NCBI GenBank assembly: GCA_023807065.1
Contig: JAJJLU010000393.1
Coordinates: 1 to 57,071, forward strand
DNA: 57,071 bases
Source: Isotricha intestinalis
Taxonomy: Eukaryota; Ciliophora; Litostomatea; Vestibuliferida; Isotrichidae
Direction of reading: 5' to 3'
The notes under the pieces were generated by a model, which saw only the letters and a list, made by a program, of their open reading frames with translations, had not been told where the DNA came from and ran no database searches. The position numbers and the translations under genes are program-made. Every line of letters begins with the position of its first letter. Within the stretch, counting starts at the first letter, position 1. This document shows positions 7,775-17,426 of this stretch, one piece after another.

Positions 7775-10018
7775 TCATTTTAAAATTACCCCATTGTAAC
7801 TACAACTTTTTCTTCCTTTAAAATTATGTATATCATTAATTAGGGAAAAAGTTTGAGAATATAATTGATTACAATGTAATTTTAATTTATTTGAATTTTG
7901 ATGACTTCCAAAAGAACAACAATTAATATCATATTTAAAAGTTAAAAGAGAAGAATGATTTTTTGATAAAGGTATATTTATTTGATCTTTTAAACTTTTT
8001 GATGAATTATTAAATGAAAATGTATTAAATATTATTTGTTTATTTTCGCTTTTTATAAATTTATTATTTTTATCAAAAGCGTTTTTGATCTTTTTTTCTT
8101 TATCATTTAAACCATTATTTATTATTAAATCATTTGAACTTTCATTTGGATTATTAATTGTTGAATTTTTAAGATTTGTTAAAGTCATTGTTTCTATACT
8201 TGAAATTCTTTTTATATTTTCTTTATTGTTCGAATATAAAACATAAAAATTATAATATGATTTTGTTGGGAAAAGAAAAATATTTATTTTATTATTTTCA
8301 TTAAAATAAGTTTTAGGGTTTACAATTTCATGAACAATTAAATTAATAATTAAAGATAAAGAACTTATTCTATTTTCAATTAAATCTATTGTACTTTGAT
8401 TTTTTACCTCTTGAATATAAGATAAATTATAACCTAATAATTCAATAGAAAATCGGTTTACCATTTCATGAAATAAAATATTATAATTTTCATTGTGATT
8501 ATTATCAATAAATAAAGCACAAAAACTAGAAATTTGGAAAATAATTGAATATTCATATGCAAATAAAACTTTCCTTACAAATGAAAATATATTTATTTTT
8601 TGTTGTTCAGTGAATAAATAATTATTTTGGTTAATAAATTTTGAAAAAAGAGGGAAGTTAAATAAATCATCAATTTTTTCAGGATTAATAATATAATAAG
8701 TTGAATCTTCACAAAAATCATATAACAGTTCAACAAATATACTTAAATTTTCATTTAAATTAAATATATCCCAATCATTTTGATTTAAATTTTGTTTAAT
8801 CAAATATAAAATTTTTTCTAATTCATTATTCCAACTATGTTCTAATCCTTTTAAAAATTTCATAATGAAGAAATTATCTAAATTATATTTAAATTTAATT
8901 TCCAAAATTTTTTCTAAAGTTTTTGTTATTATTCTTGGAACATAACCAAATTTTTCAGCTTCTTCTCCGAATAATAAATCATCTTGTCTTTTTAAATAAA
9001 CATCTATTTTTTCTTTTTTTCCAAAAATCATTCTAGAAACTTGAATAAAATTATTAAAAACCTTAATTTGTTTTTTTTCATTTTTACTTTTTAAACAACT
9101 ACTTCTTTTTTCTTTAATATATTTAATAACATCATTATCAGTTTCATTAGTAGTATAAATTAAATAACAAGCAATAATCACAGCACTTCTTTTATTTCCT
9201 GAATGACAATGAATATAAACATTTTGTTTTTTATTAAAGACAAAAATACTAATTTCTTTAACAATATTTAAAATATTATTAATTGATAACTGACTTTTTA
9301 TTTCTTTCCAACCAAAAAATTTAACATTAATATCATTTCCTGAAAAGGTAGAAGGATTATATGAAAAACCTGAATTCAATAATTTATTTGCATTAGGACC
9401 ACAAAAAGGATGTTCTCCTTCTTTTTGAAGATTTATTATTAAACCTATATTTAATTTTTTAAATTGTTCTATTAAATTATATTCATTTATTAAATAATCA
9501 CTTGGTCTTTGTCCTATTATTATTTTATCTGTTATATAATTTGAATTTAATCCTCTTATTGCATTTGGTAAATTTTTATTAGTTAAGTAATTTTCTGATT
9601 TACATTCTTTTCCACCACAAAAAATACATATTAATTTATCTTTTAAATTTGAATGCATATTATTCTTATTTTGAGTTTTTATATTTTTCTTTTTTTTTAA
9701 TATTTTTGGATTTATTGAATTTTTTATTTTTGTTATTGTTGATAAATATTTTATTTTTAATGTTTTATTACTTGTATTTGATCTTTTTATTATATGATTT
9801 GAAAACTGTATATTTGAAGTATTGATATTTTCTATAAATATATTTGAGGAATTATTTAGATTTGAATATAATTTCATTTCATTTTGAAATTGATTATTAT
9901 TTTTGCTAATTTGAGAAAGAGATAAACTTTTTTTTAACTTATTATTGTTTATATTATTTTCTGTTAAATCTCTTTTTCCTTTTTTTTTGGGACATATTAA
10001 TTTAATGCATACTCCCAT
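7775..10018 (-). CDS. PTPDC1: PTPDC1-type dual-specificity phosphatase, lipid-anchored
   Basis: A 747-residue protein. The N-terminus MGVCIKLIC fits N-myristoylation at Gly2 with palmitoylation at Cys4/Cys9, followed by a basic patch, so membrane attachment is likely. After a disordered Asn/Lys/Ser region, residues ~130-335 form a Cys phosphatase domain with the HCX5R loop HCHSGNKRS (Cys271, Arg277). The segments GQRPSDYLI, LIEQFKKLNIGLIINLQKEGEHPFCG and FGWKEI match the PTPDC1 subfamily closely. The human member has been tied to centrosome and cilium length. About 410 residues follow the catalytic domain, beginning FGKKEKIDVYLKRQDDLLFGEEAEKFGYVP, with a helical middle and an Asn/Ser-rich tail. 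Stop is TGA. Confidence 0.87.
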   Translation of the reverse strand: MGVCIKLICPKKKGKRDLTENNINNNKLKKSLSLSQISKNNNQFQNEMKLYSNLNNSSNIFIENINTSNIQFSNHIIKRSNTSNKTLKIKYLSTITKIKNSINPKILKKKKNIKTQNKNNMHSNLKDKLICIFCGGKECKSENYLTNKNLPNAIRGLNSNYITDKIIIGQRPSDYLINEYNLIEQFKKLNIGLIINLQKEGEHPFCGPNANKLLNSGFSYNPSTFSGNDINVKFFGWKEIKSQLSINNILNIVKEISIFVFNKKQNVYIHCHSGNKRSAVIIACYLIYTTNETDNDVIKYIKEKRSSCLKSKNEKKQIKVFNNFIQVSRMIFGKKEKIDVYLKRQDDLLFGEEAEKFGYVPRIITKTLEKILEIKFKYNLDNFFIMKFLKGLEHSWNNELEKILYLIKQNLNQNDWDIFNLNENLSIFVELLYDFCEDSTYYIINPEKIDDLFNFPLFSKFINQNNYLFTEQQKINIFSFVRKVLFAYEYSIIFQISSFCALFIDNNHNENYNILFHEMVNRFSIELLGYNLSYIQEVKNQSTIDLIENRISSLSLIINLIVHEIVNPKTYFNENNKINIFLFPTKSYYNFYVLYSNNKENIKRISSIETMTLTNLKNSTINNPNESSNDLIINNGLNDKEKKIKNAFDKNNKFIKSENKQIIFNTFSFNNSSKSLKDQINIPLSKNHSSLLTFKYDINCCSFGSHQNSNKLKLHCNQLYSQTFSLINDIHNFKGRKSCSYNGVILK

Positions 10019-10656
10019 TTATTAACTTGATATTTCCTTGAAAATATTATAAAATAAATTAATAAGGTTTTTTCATTATTTGAAAATTTTATTTTTATGA
10101 TTTTTAGATAAATTGATTATTTATGATTCATTCAAAATTAATTATATATTATTTGAATTCTAAAAATAATTTTTTTTAATTAAATAATTATATTATTTCC
10201 ATTTCCCTCCAAAAGAATAATTTTTAAAAATATTTAAGAAACCAATCATATATTAAACTAATCTAATTTTAACCAAAAATTAAATTAATAATAAAAAAAC
10301 AATCAAATTTGGAAGAATAAAAAATATCAAAATAATACAAAAAAAAATATTGTCAAAACAAATGAAATAAAAAGAAAAAACAAAACTAGCATTAAAATCA
10401 ATAAAATAAAATAATGTTAAATAAATTAATTGAAAAATTACCCTGAATTAAGAATATTTAAAGGAAGGATTAATTTCAAAAGTTATAATAATGAATAATT
10501 TTAAATAAAGTAAAAGAACATAAAATTATAATGAAATAAACAAAGAAACTATAATTTAGGAAGAAGAGAAAATTTTCATACTATTTTTATTTTTCTTAGA
10601 AATCTCAAAAGAAAACAATAATATTAATAATATTTGAATTAAAAAACAATTATAGT
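10019..10656. promoter_or_regulatory. Divergent intergenic region
   Basis: About 640 bp separating the ATGs of the PTPDC1-like gene (minus) and the PP2C gene (plus), so both promoters must lie here. No motif stands out from the AT-rich background. Confidence 0.4.
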
Positions 10657-11595
10657 ATGTTTAATCAAAATAAAAATTTTAATCAATTAAATAATAATTT
10701 AGGAATTAATTTTAATATTCTCTTTTTTTTTAAAAAAAATAAAAAAAATATATTTAAAAATCAATTCAAAAAACAAAAAAAAATGAAAATAAAAAATCAA
10801 AATAAACTTCCAAAAAATTATTATGCCTCATATCCTCAAATAACATATTATTCAATAGAATATCAAAATGAAAAATATAATAAAAATATGGAAGATATAA
10901 TATATATAGATCCAGGATTTAATGGAGGACATCATAAAAGTTTATATTGCATATATGATGGTCACGGTGGTAATAAAACAGCGAAAATTACAAGTGAAAA
11001 ATTTCCAAATATTTTTTTAAAAAACATAAATCAAAAACCAAAAAACATTGAATTAAGTTTCATTAATTCTTTCAAATATATTGATGGTATATTAGAAAAA
11101 GAAAATTATTTAAAAGAAGGAAATACAGCAACAATTATTTATATTGAATATAATAATATTTATTGTGCTAATGTTGGGGATTCTTCTTGTGTAATTATAT
11201 CAAAAGATAAAATAGAAAAAATAAATTATGATGATAAAATTAATGACAAAATAGAAAGGAAAAGAATTTTAAAATTAGGGAAAAATAATATTTATAATGA
11301 TAGATTAGAAGGGATTTTATCCATATCAAGAGCTTTAGGAGATTTTAATTTAAAAGATTCTGGTTTAATTTCTTTACCTCATTTTAAAAAATATTCTTTA
11401 AATTATAATGATAAATATTGTATTATTGCTTCTGATGGAATTTGGGATTTTGTTAGTAAAGATTGTCTATTTGAAATTAGTAAAAAAAATTACCTTCCTA
11501 ATGAATTATGTAAAATTATTGTTAATGAAGCTATTAAAAATGGAAGTGAAGATAATATTAGTTGTATAGTTATTGGGTTTAATTGGAAATATTAA
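10657..11595 (+). CDS. PP2C/PPM-family serine/threonine phosphatase
   Basis: A 312-residue protein. The first ~48 residues are Asn/Lys/Phe-rich and poorly conserved; an internal ATG (MKIKNQNK) at 10783 is an alternative start. The catalytic PPM domain is complete in order: MED for metal and phosphate binding, IYDGHGG with the metal-binding Asp, EGNTATIIYI, CANVGDSSC, SISRALGDF, IIASDGIWDFVS and GSEDNISCIVIGF. These carry the metal-coordinating Asp residues, so it is probably an active Mn2+/Mg2+-dependent phosphatase. The domain is compact (about 265 residues) with no C-terminal extension. Substrates cannot be inferred. Confidence 0.92.
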   Translation: MFNQNKNFNQLNNNLGINFNILFFFKKNKKNIFKNQFKKQKKMKIKNQNKLPKNYYASYPQITYYSIEYQNEKYNKNMEDIIYIDPGFNGGHHKSLYCIYDGHGGNKTAKITSEKFPNIFLKNINQKPKNIELSFINSFKYIDGILEKENYLKEGNTATIIYIEYNNIYCANVGDSSCVIISKDKIEKINYDDKINDKIERKRILKLGKNNIYNDRLEGILSISRALGDFNLKDSGLISLPHFKKYSLNYNDKYCIIASDGIWDFVSKDCLFEISKKNYLPNELCKIIVNEAIKNGSEDNISCIVIGFNWKY

Positions 11596-11806
11596 TTTTT
11601 TATCATTATTAATATTATTGGTATGTGTTTTTTTTTTGAATAGTTTTAAGTGTATCAATTAGAGAAATTAATATTGAATTTGCTGTAATTTTAGTTATTT
11701 AATAAATATTTATAATATTAAATAATATTTCTATTTGTAATATAAAATAATAAATAATTAAATTTTATTTTTTTTATTTTTTTGATTGTTTTCCTATTTA
11801 AAATAA

Positions 11807-12391
11807 ATGGAAGATAATAATAATTTTCCGAAAGATTTACCTGTTGAAGAAGAAGATAATGAAAAAATAAATGAAGATGATTTATTTATAAATAAATATA
11901 ATAAAATTAAACCTCAAGTAAAAACAATTTCATTAAATGAAGTAATTGAATTTTCTCTTTTAAAAAAGCCAAAATCTAGAAAATCAAAAAAACAAAATAA
12001 TCATAAAGTCATTAAAAATGATAAAAAGAAAACAAACACTCCAAAAAATAATGAACCAAAAAAAAAAAATAAAAGAATAAAGTATAAATTTTCAGTAAGG
12101 AAATTAAAAAGAGAAGAAGTAATTTCAATATTATCAAAAAATAAAAGAAATATAATTGAAAATAATATTATTAAAAAAGAAAAAGAATTATTAAGATGTT
12201 TTAAAAGTCCTTCAAAAGATTTTTCTTGTTTGAAATCTGTTTCGAATGAATTAAAATGTATTAAATCTACAAATTTAAATAATGGAAATAATAAGTATTA
12301 TGAACAATTTGATGATAAATATTCTCCAAAATATTATAGTAATTTATATACTCCTACAAAAAAGAATAAAAATAAATCTTTTTATAATTAA
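11807..12391 (+). CDS. Basic orphan protein with a C-x-K-S triplet
   Basis: A 194-residue protein from a clear ATG. Residues 1-30 are acidic, then a long Lys-rich stretch (about 48-90) that would work as a nuclear-localisation or nucleic-acid-binding region. Near residues 132-155 the motif Cys-hydrophobic-Lys-Ser occurs three times at exactly 10-residue spacing (CFKS, CLKS, CIKS). No signal peptide, membrane segment or known domain. It lies downstream of the PP2C gene on the same strand, 211 bp away. I do not recognise the family. Confidence 0.7.
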   Translation: MEDNNNFPKDLPVEEEDNEKINEDDLFINKYNKIKPQVKTISLNEVIEFSLLKKPKSRKSKKQNNHKVIKNDKKKTNTPKNNEPKKKNKRIKYKFSVRKLKREEVISILSKNKRNIIENNIIKKEKELLRCFKSPSKDFSCLKSVSNELKCIKSTNLNNGNNKYYEQFDDKYSPKYYSNLYTPTKKNKNKSFYN

Positions 12392-12634
12392 TTTTTTTTT
12401 TCTGTAAATTAGATTAAATGTTTATTAATATGAATTATTAAAACTAATTATTAAATAATAACATTAAAATTAAATGAAATCAATTTTATATACAAATATA
12501 TAATAATTAAAAATGATATTAGATACTTAAAGAATAATATGAAAATTTAACAAATAAAACACCATTAAAATAATAAACAATCAAATAAAATAATATAAAA
12601 TAATAAAAAACCTGAAAAAAAATATTAAAAAAAA

Positions 12635-13198
12635 ATGAATCAAAAACTCATTTTTCTCCTTGTTATATCATTAATATATTCAACAAAATCCAAACTAACA
12701 AAAACAGATTGGGTGAACAAACTTGAAGCCTTAACAAAGCAACCTTCTCACTACCGTAACAGATACCCATTCAACCTTTTATATTGGGATGGTAGTAGTT
12801 GGTGGTGTGATTGTTCAAATTTAATGAAAGCTTTATTTAATGGTAGAAACATAAACGATAAAAGAAAAGGAAGTTACCAAAAAGAATTAAGAGATCCAGG
12901 AGATGTTACAGTAGAAGGTCTTTTTAATCAATGTACTTCAATTTCATCTGATTTTAAATTACTTAAAAAAGGAGAACCTAGATTACTTCATAAACAAGGT
13001 CATGTTGGTGCTTATATTGGAGTTGAAAGAAAAACAAAACAAGGTATTGTCAATTCTGTAGAGTGTACTAGTTCTATGGGAGGAGGTATTAAATATACTT
13101 ATGTTGATAGTAGAGGAGGAAGATATAAGTGTAAGGGATGTGGAAGTTTAGGACAATGGACTAGACATGGTAAACCTACTAAGTGGGTTAGTTATTAA
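12635..13198 (+). CDS. Secreted NlpC/P60-like cysteine peptidase (copy 1)
   Basis: A 187-residue protein with a signal peptide (hydrophobic 5-16, cleavage near residue 19). The mature part is a single papain-like NlpC/P60-type domain. Catalytic candidates are Cys60 in WWCDCSNL, His123 in GHVGAYIG and the polar residue Glu143 in the following VECT strand. The C-terminal GQWTRHGKPTKWVSY is a pattern I associate with bacterial and phage NlpC/P60 peptidases. Such enzymes cleave peptide bridges of bacterial cell walls. In a phagotrophic ciliate the likely role is digestion of bacteria in food vacuoles or by secretion. Extra Cys residues (58, 100, 144 and two near the end) suggest disulfides. Paralog of the next gene; bacterial origin is inferred. 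Confidence 0.82.
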   Translation: MNQKLIFLLVISLIYSTKSKLTKTDWVNKLEALTKQPSHYRNRYPFNLLYWDGSSWWCDCSNLMKALFNGRNINDKRKGSYQKELRDPGDVTVEGLFNQCTSISSDFKLLKKGEPRLLHKQGHVGAYIGVERKTKQGIVNSVECTSSMGGGIKYTYVDSRGGRYKCKGCGSLGQWTRHGKPTKWVSY

Positions 13199-13688
13199 AG
13201 ATTATTAAGTATTTTTAAACATTTTCCTTTTTTATCATAAATTTTAAGGGTTATTTTGGATAAAGTTTTAATATTAGTTTCAAATATAATATTTAAGATT
13301 GTTTTTTTTTTATTTTATTTTTTTTGGGATTTATTTATTTGTAAAATTATTATTTAGGAGGATTTTTTTATATTTTATGTTTAATTTTATTAAATTAATT
13401 TTTGGAGGAATGTTAGGCTAAAATGATATTTATTTTTGATTGTATTTTAAATAAACTCATTTTTTTAAAATCATATTTTTTCTATAGTTTATAGATTTGC
13501 AATATTTCTTTCTTTCAAAGAATGAATAATATTATTTAATTAATAATAAAAAAATTATTATCAACATATTTATCAATAAAAAATATAAAAAAAAAATCAA
13601 CCCAAGATATCTTCAATAAACCAAAAAAAATAACAAAAAAAAAAATAAAAACATAAAAAAATATAAAAAATACAATCATATAAAAAAA
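13199..13688. other. Spacer between the duplicated peptidase genes
   Basis: 490 bp of AT-rich DNA between the two peptidase paralogs. No transposon remnant or direct repeat explaining the duplication was seen; the last ~150 bases before the second ATG are strongly A-rich, as they are before the first copy. Confidence 0.5.
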
Positions 13689-14246
13689 ATGAAAATCTTC
13701 ATTTTTCTCTTAATAGTACTATCAACAACAATAGAAAGTAAAATGTCAAAAAAAGAATTTGTATCCAAATTAGAAACATTAGCCAAACAAAAATCAAAAT
13801 ACCGTATGAAATACCCATACAACCTTTTATATTGGGATGGTACAACATGGTGGTGTGATTGTTCAAATTTACTAAAAGCCTTATTTAATGGTAGGAACAT
13901 AAATGACAAAACAAAAGGAAGTTACCAAAGAACATTGAAAGATCCACCAGATGTTGGAGCAGATAGATTAATTAATTTATGTACTGATCTTTCTTCTGAT
14001 TTTTCTAAACTTAAAAGTGGAGAACCAAGACTTATTCATATGAACGGACATATTGGTACTTATATTGGAAAGGAATTAAAAGTTAAAGCAGGTACTGTTA
14101 ATGTTATTGAATGTACTGGTGCTTTAGGTGGAGGTATTAAGTATACTTATGTCGATAAAAAGGGAAATAGATTAACTTGTAAAGGATGTAGTAGAAATTT
14201 AGGAAGGTGGACTAAACATGGATTACCAAGTAGATGGGTTTCATAA
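13689..14246 (+). CDS. Secreted NlpC/P60-like cysteine peptidase (copy 2)
   Basis: A 185-residue tandem paralog of the preceding gene. It keeps the same layout: signal peptide (residues 1-17), the conserved block YPYNLLYWDG, catalytic candidate Cys58 in WWCDCSNLLKALFNGRNIND, His121 in GHIGTYIG, and the acidic residue in the next strand (VIECTG). The C-terminal GRWTKHGLPSRWVS is conserved. The signal peptides and the segment after the first domain half have diverged most, so the duplication is not recent. By family this is a peptidoglycan-peptide hydrolase; both copies retain all catalytic positions, so both are probably active. Confidence 0.82.
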   Translation: MKIFIFLLIVLSTTIESKMSKKEFVSKLETLAKQKSKYRMKYPYNLLYWDGTTWWCDCSNLLKALFNGRNINDKTKGSYQRTLKDPPDVGADRLINLCTDLSSDFSKLKSGEPRLIHMNGHIGTYIGKELKVKAGTVNVIECTGALGGGIKYTYVDKKGNRLTCKGCSRNLGRWTKHGLPSRWVS

Positions 14247-14388
14247 ACAAATATTTATTTTAAAAGTGATGTTAATTTTTTAATTTTGTTTTTTGAGAAA
14301 GATTAGTTTTTGAATTTTTTTTTTTTTGTTTTTTATTTTGTTTTTTTATTTTGTTTTTTTTTTATTTTTTAAATTTTTATATTTATTT

Positions 14389-15135
14389 ATGATAAAAGTA
14401 CTTTTGGGATTTTTTTTTGTTTCTTTTTGTTTTTGCTCTTTGAATAAATGGTCTATTGATAAGTTAATTGGTTATTTAGAAGAACAAATTTTAAATAAGA
14501 AAATAATGTCTAAATATATATTAATTTCACCAGAAAATATTTTGAAAGAAGAAGAATATGAAATAATAAGCAAAATTCAAAAAGGAATGTTTATAAATAA
14601 AGAAATATCAACATTTATATTTATATTAGAATCATTAGAAGAAGATATAAATGAATTTATTTTTGGAATAATAAATAAACTTGCATTTATTGATACAGAA
14701 TTAAAAATGCAAAATTCAATAGTAATAGTGATAGATTTACAAAGTGAAATATGTTCAATAATATGTGGGAAAATATTTTTAAATTATATAAATTTTGATA
14801 TAATTCATTCATATCAAATTGAATTAGACCAATTTATAAAAACAAAAAGAATTAATGAAGGTATTATAAAAATATTAAATGGGATATCTTCATATATTAT
14901 AATTATTCCTTGGACAAAAATTATTATAATTCTTGGAATTATAATTATATTATATTTAATTAAAAAATATGGGAGAATTACTAGAACTAGATATATTAAT
15001 AGTAAAGCACCTGAAAATTTAAAAATTAATAGTAAATATCAAATATTAAAGGAAAAAAGAGCAAAAGAAAAAAAAGAGAAAATGTTAAGAAAGGAAACAA
15101 ATGATGAGAAAACAAATTTAAAAAAAGACAAATAA
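14389..15135 (+). CDS. TPM-like secreted/membrane protein
   Basis: A 248-residue protein using the ATG at 14389, which begins with a signal peptide (MIKVLLGFFFVSFCFCSLN). The frame opens earlier at a TTG (14326), but that stretch is poly-Phe low complexity. Residues ~40-170 resemble the TPM (TLP18.3/Psb32/MOLO-1) fold: an initial lysine-rich helix after LISPEN, a strand with STFIFIL, an IVIVIDL strand, then a helix before a hydrophobic segment. One transmembrane helix (about 175-198, IIIIPWTKIIIILGIIIILYLI) is followed by a basic cytosolic tail. Family assignment rests on pattern only. It would be a type I membrane protein with its domain in the lumen or outside. Confidence 0.6.
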   Translation: MIKVLLGFFFVSFCFCSLNKWSIDKLIGYLEEQILNKKIMSKYILISPENILKEEEYEIISKIQKGMFINKEISTFIFILESLEEDINEFIFGIINKLAFIDTELKMQNSIVIVIDLQSEICSIICGKIFLNYINFDIIHSYQIELDQFIKTKRINEGIIKILNGISSYIIIIPWTKIIIILGIIIILYLIKKYGRITRTRYINSKAPENLKINSKYQILKEKRAKEKKEKMLRKETNDEKTNLKKDK

Positions 15136-15217
15136 AATTTAAATATTATATATTTTGATTAAATTAATATTATGTATTTATAGAGATAAATCATTTAAAT
15201 ACAAAAAAAATATTATA

Positions 15218-16027
15218 TTATGAAATTTTTGAAAAATTATATTTTTCAAATTTACTCATTATTTCATTATCTTTAATAGTTGCTTTTTGAGTTGTATTTG
15301 AATTAATTTCAAAAAAAGAAGGAGTATGAAGTAATTTAATTTTTCTTATATAATGTAAATCTTTTAAATTTTCTTTATTATTATTTTCTTTTTCTATACC
15401 TTTAAAATTTTTATTTTTATCTAAATAATTTCTGATATGAATTTTTATTTTTGGATTTGAAAAATTATTTTTTAATTTTCTAAGCTTTTTATTTAATTTT
15501 AAATTTACTATATTTTTAGCAGATATAAGTTCATTAAATAAAATATTTTTTACATTATCATCAATATATTTTTTTTTATAATCTTTTTCTATTTGATAAG
15601 TATTTAAAGATTTAATATTTTTTAAAATTGGTAAAGGTTCATTTAAAATATTTTTTTCAGATAATAATTTTTTTCTATTTTCACTTAAAATTGTACTTCT
15701 AATTAAATTTTCATTTCTTGATTTAACACTTTGAATGAATTTAATAGGAGATAAATTATTTTTTTTATTTATTAAATATTGATGACTTTCTAAATCTAAT
15801 TTAATATTATCTAATGATTTTATTTTATTTTTTTTCTTTTTCTTTATTATATTTTTAGATTGAAAAATCGATCTTCCTGATAATTCAATATATGGGTTTT
15901 TATATATATTTTTTATTATTTGTTTTTTAGGATTTTCTTTTTGATTATATTTTGTTTCTGTTAATAAATCAAATTTGGAATTTGAAAAAGTTTTATAAGT
16001 GTTAATTTCATTTTTGAATTTCGACAT
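15218..16027 (-). CDS. Lys/Asn-rich orphan protein
   Basis: A 269-residue highly basic protein from an ATG at 16027. No signal peptide, membrane helix or known domain. It has a Lys cluster (KKKKKNK, near residue 63) and several predicted helices between residues 90 and 200. Its 3' end converges with the TPM-like gene, 82 bp away. Length and clean reading frame support a real gene; function unknown. Confidence 0.7.
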   Translation of the reverse strand: MSKFKNEINTYKTFSNSKFDLLTETKYNQKENPKKQIIKNIYKNPYIELSGRSIFQSKNIIKKKKKNKIKSLDNIKLDLESHQYLINKKNNLSPIKFIQSVKSRNENLIRSTILSENRKKLLSEKNILNEPLPILKNIKSLNTYQIEKDYKKKYIDDNVKNILFNELISAKNIVNLKLNKKLRKLKNNFSNPKIKIHIRNYLDKNKNFKGIEKENNNKENLKDLHYIRKIKLLHTPSFFEINSNTTQKATIKDNEIMSKFEKYNFSKIS

Positions 16028-16356
16028 TATAAAAAAATAGAAAAACTAATATATTTAATAAAAATATTTATTTCAGTTTAAAAATAAAAAAATAAAAACA
16101 AGTTTTTAGAATTAAGAAATGAAAATTTTGAAAAATCATAAAAAAAATAGTTATTAAAAATTATTATTTAAATTATTATAATAAAAATGTTCAAATATTG
16201 TTTTAAACAAAAAAAAAGAAAAAAACAATAATATAAAAATTTAAGTGTTTAATTAATTTTATTAATATAAATAATAAACTAAAAAAAATATTTTCCTTTT
16301 CATAGAATAAATAATATAATAATAATACACTTTAATAAAAAAAAATATATAAATTT
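16028..16356. promoter_or_regulatory. Divergent intergenic region
   Basis: 329 bp between two divergent ATGs (the Lys/Asn-rich orphan and the START-like gene). Plain AT-rich sequence, no motif recognised. Confidence 0.4.
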
Positions 16357-17268
16357 ATGAGTCACAAAATTTCCTATTCATACATATTTGATGATGAAAT
16401 GGAAAGAGTATGTAAATGTTTTACGAATTATTATTTATTTACCGAAGTAACTTTTTCTGGATTTGTAACAAACGCAAAAAAAATAAAAGGAGATAACTTA
16501 GAAGAAATAGGAACAATTATAGAATTAAAATTTAAAAATTATTATGATTTCAGAATAGAAATCATTAATGTTAAAAAAGGACCATTATATCAAAATATTG
16601 TACATAAATTAATATATTTAGGAAAAACTCAATTAGAATTTTATAATGTTTATCAATTTTATTGGAATAGTTGTGAGAAAAAAACTATATTTTTCTATGA
16701 ATATTTATTTAATGATGAATTTTTTGAACCTTTATTAAGAGATGAAGTAATTGATAAAGAAAAAGAACAAATATGTAATAATGTAGTTCAATATTTAAGA
16801 ACAAATCCAAAAGATTTAAATTTAACAAAAGGTTGTTTAATTAATTCAAATATTCATAATGTTTGGGATTTTATTAAAAATGGGAAAATATTAAATGAAA
16901 AATTTTTAAATAAAGTCAAATTTAAAACTGAATTTCATGGGGATTTTAAATCTTTAGATACTTATATTAATATTTATGCTATTGATAATTTAAATAATAT
17001 TAATTTATTTGCTTGTTTACTTGTTAATAAAATATTTATGACTGAAGATAAAATTGAAGTTGTTCTTAAATGCTCTAATAATAATATGTTATTACCTCTT
17101 TTAGCTGTTGTTTTTTCTATTTATAAAACTTCTGAAGAAAAATGTTTTTTAAATTTATTAATTACTCCTTATGAACATTTATCTGCTGATACTTGTAATT
17201 TATTTTCTAAATATTTCAAAAGATATTTATCTATTATTAAAGAACATTTTAATCCAAAAAAAAAATAA
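16357..17268 (+). CDS. Double START/SRPBCC-like protein
   Basis: A 303-residue cytosolic protein without signal peptide. Two halves of about 140 residues show the helix-grip pattern of the START/SRPBCC (Bet v 1-like) superfamily. In half 1, residues 4-130, the N-terminal strand is followed by helices and strands such as GTIIELKFKNYYDFRIEI and KLIYLGKTQLEFYNVYQFYW. Half 2, residues 148-295, begins LTKGCLINSNIHNVWDFI and ends with a long helix (LFSKYFKRYLSIIKEHF). Such domains hold lipids or other hydrophobic ligands. The match is by secondary-structure pattern, not by signature residues, so the fold is likely but the ligand is unknown. Confidence 0.65.
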   Translation: MSHKISYSYIFDDEMERVCKCFTNYYLFTEVTFSGFVTNAKKIKGDNLEEIGTIIELKFKNYYDFRIEIINVKKGPLYQNIVHKLIYLGKTQLEFYNVYQFYWNSCEKKTIFFYEYLFNDEFFEPLLRDEVIDKEKEQICNNVVQYLRTNPKDLNLTKGCLINSNIHNVWDFIKNGKILNEKFLNKVKFKTEFHGDFKSLDTYINIYAIDNLNNINLFACLLVNKIFMTEDKIEVVLKCSNNNMLLPLLAVVFSIYKTSEEKCFLNLLITPYEHLSADTCNLFSKYFKRYLSIIKEHFNPKKK

Positions 17269-17426
17269 GTTATATATATTCTTATATTTTTATTTTTTTT
17301 CTTTTTTTTTGGATTGATAATATAGTGGTTAGATATTAAATTTATTTTATAATTTATAAAATAATATGTTAAAATATAAAAATGTAATATATATTGTTTC
17401 TCTAAATTTTTGAATTTATATATAAA

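Noticed and set aside
14326..14388. Upstream TTG start for the TPM-like protein
   Set aside because: Poly-Phe low complexity; the ATG at 14389 starts a proper signal peptide.
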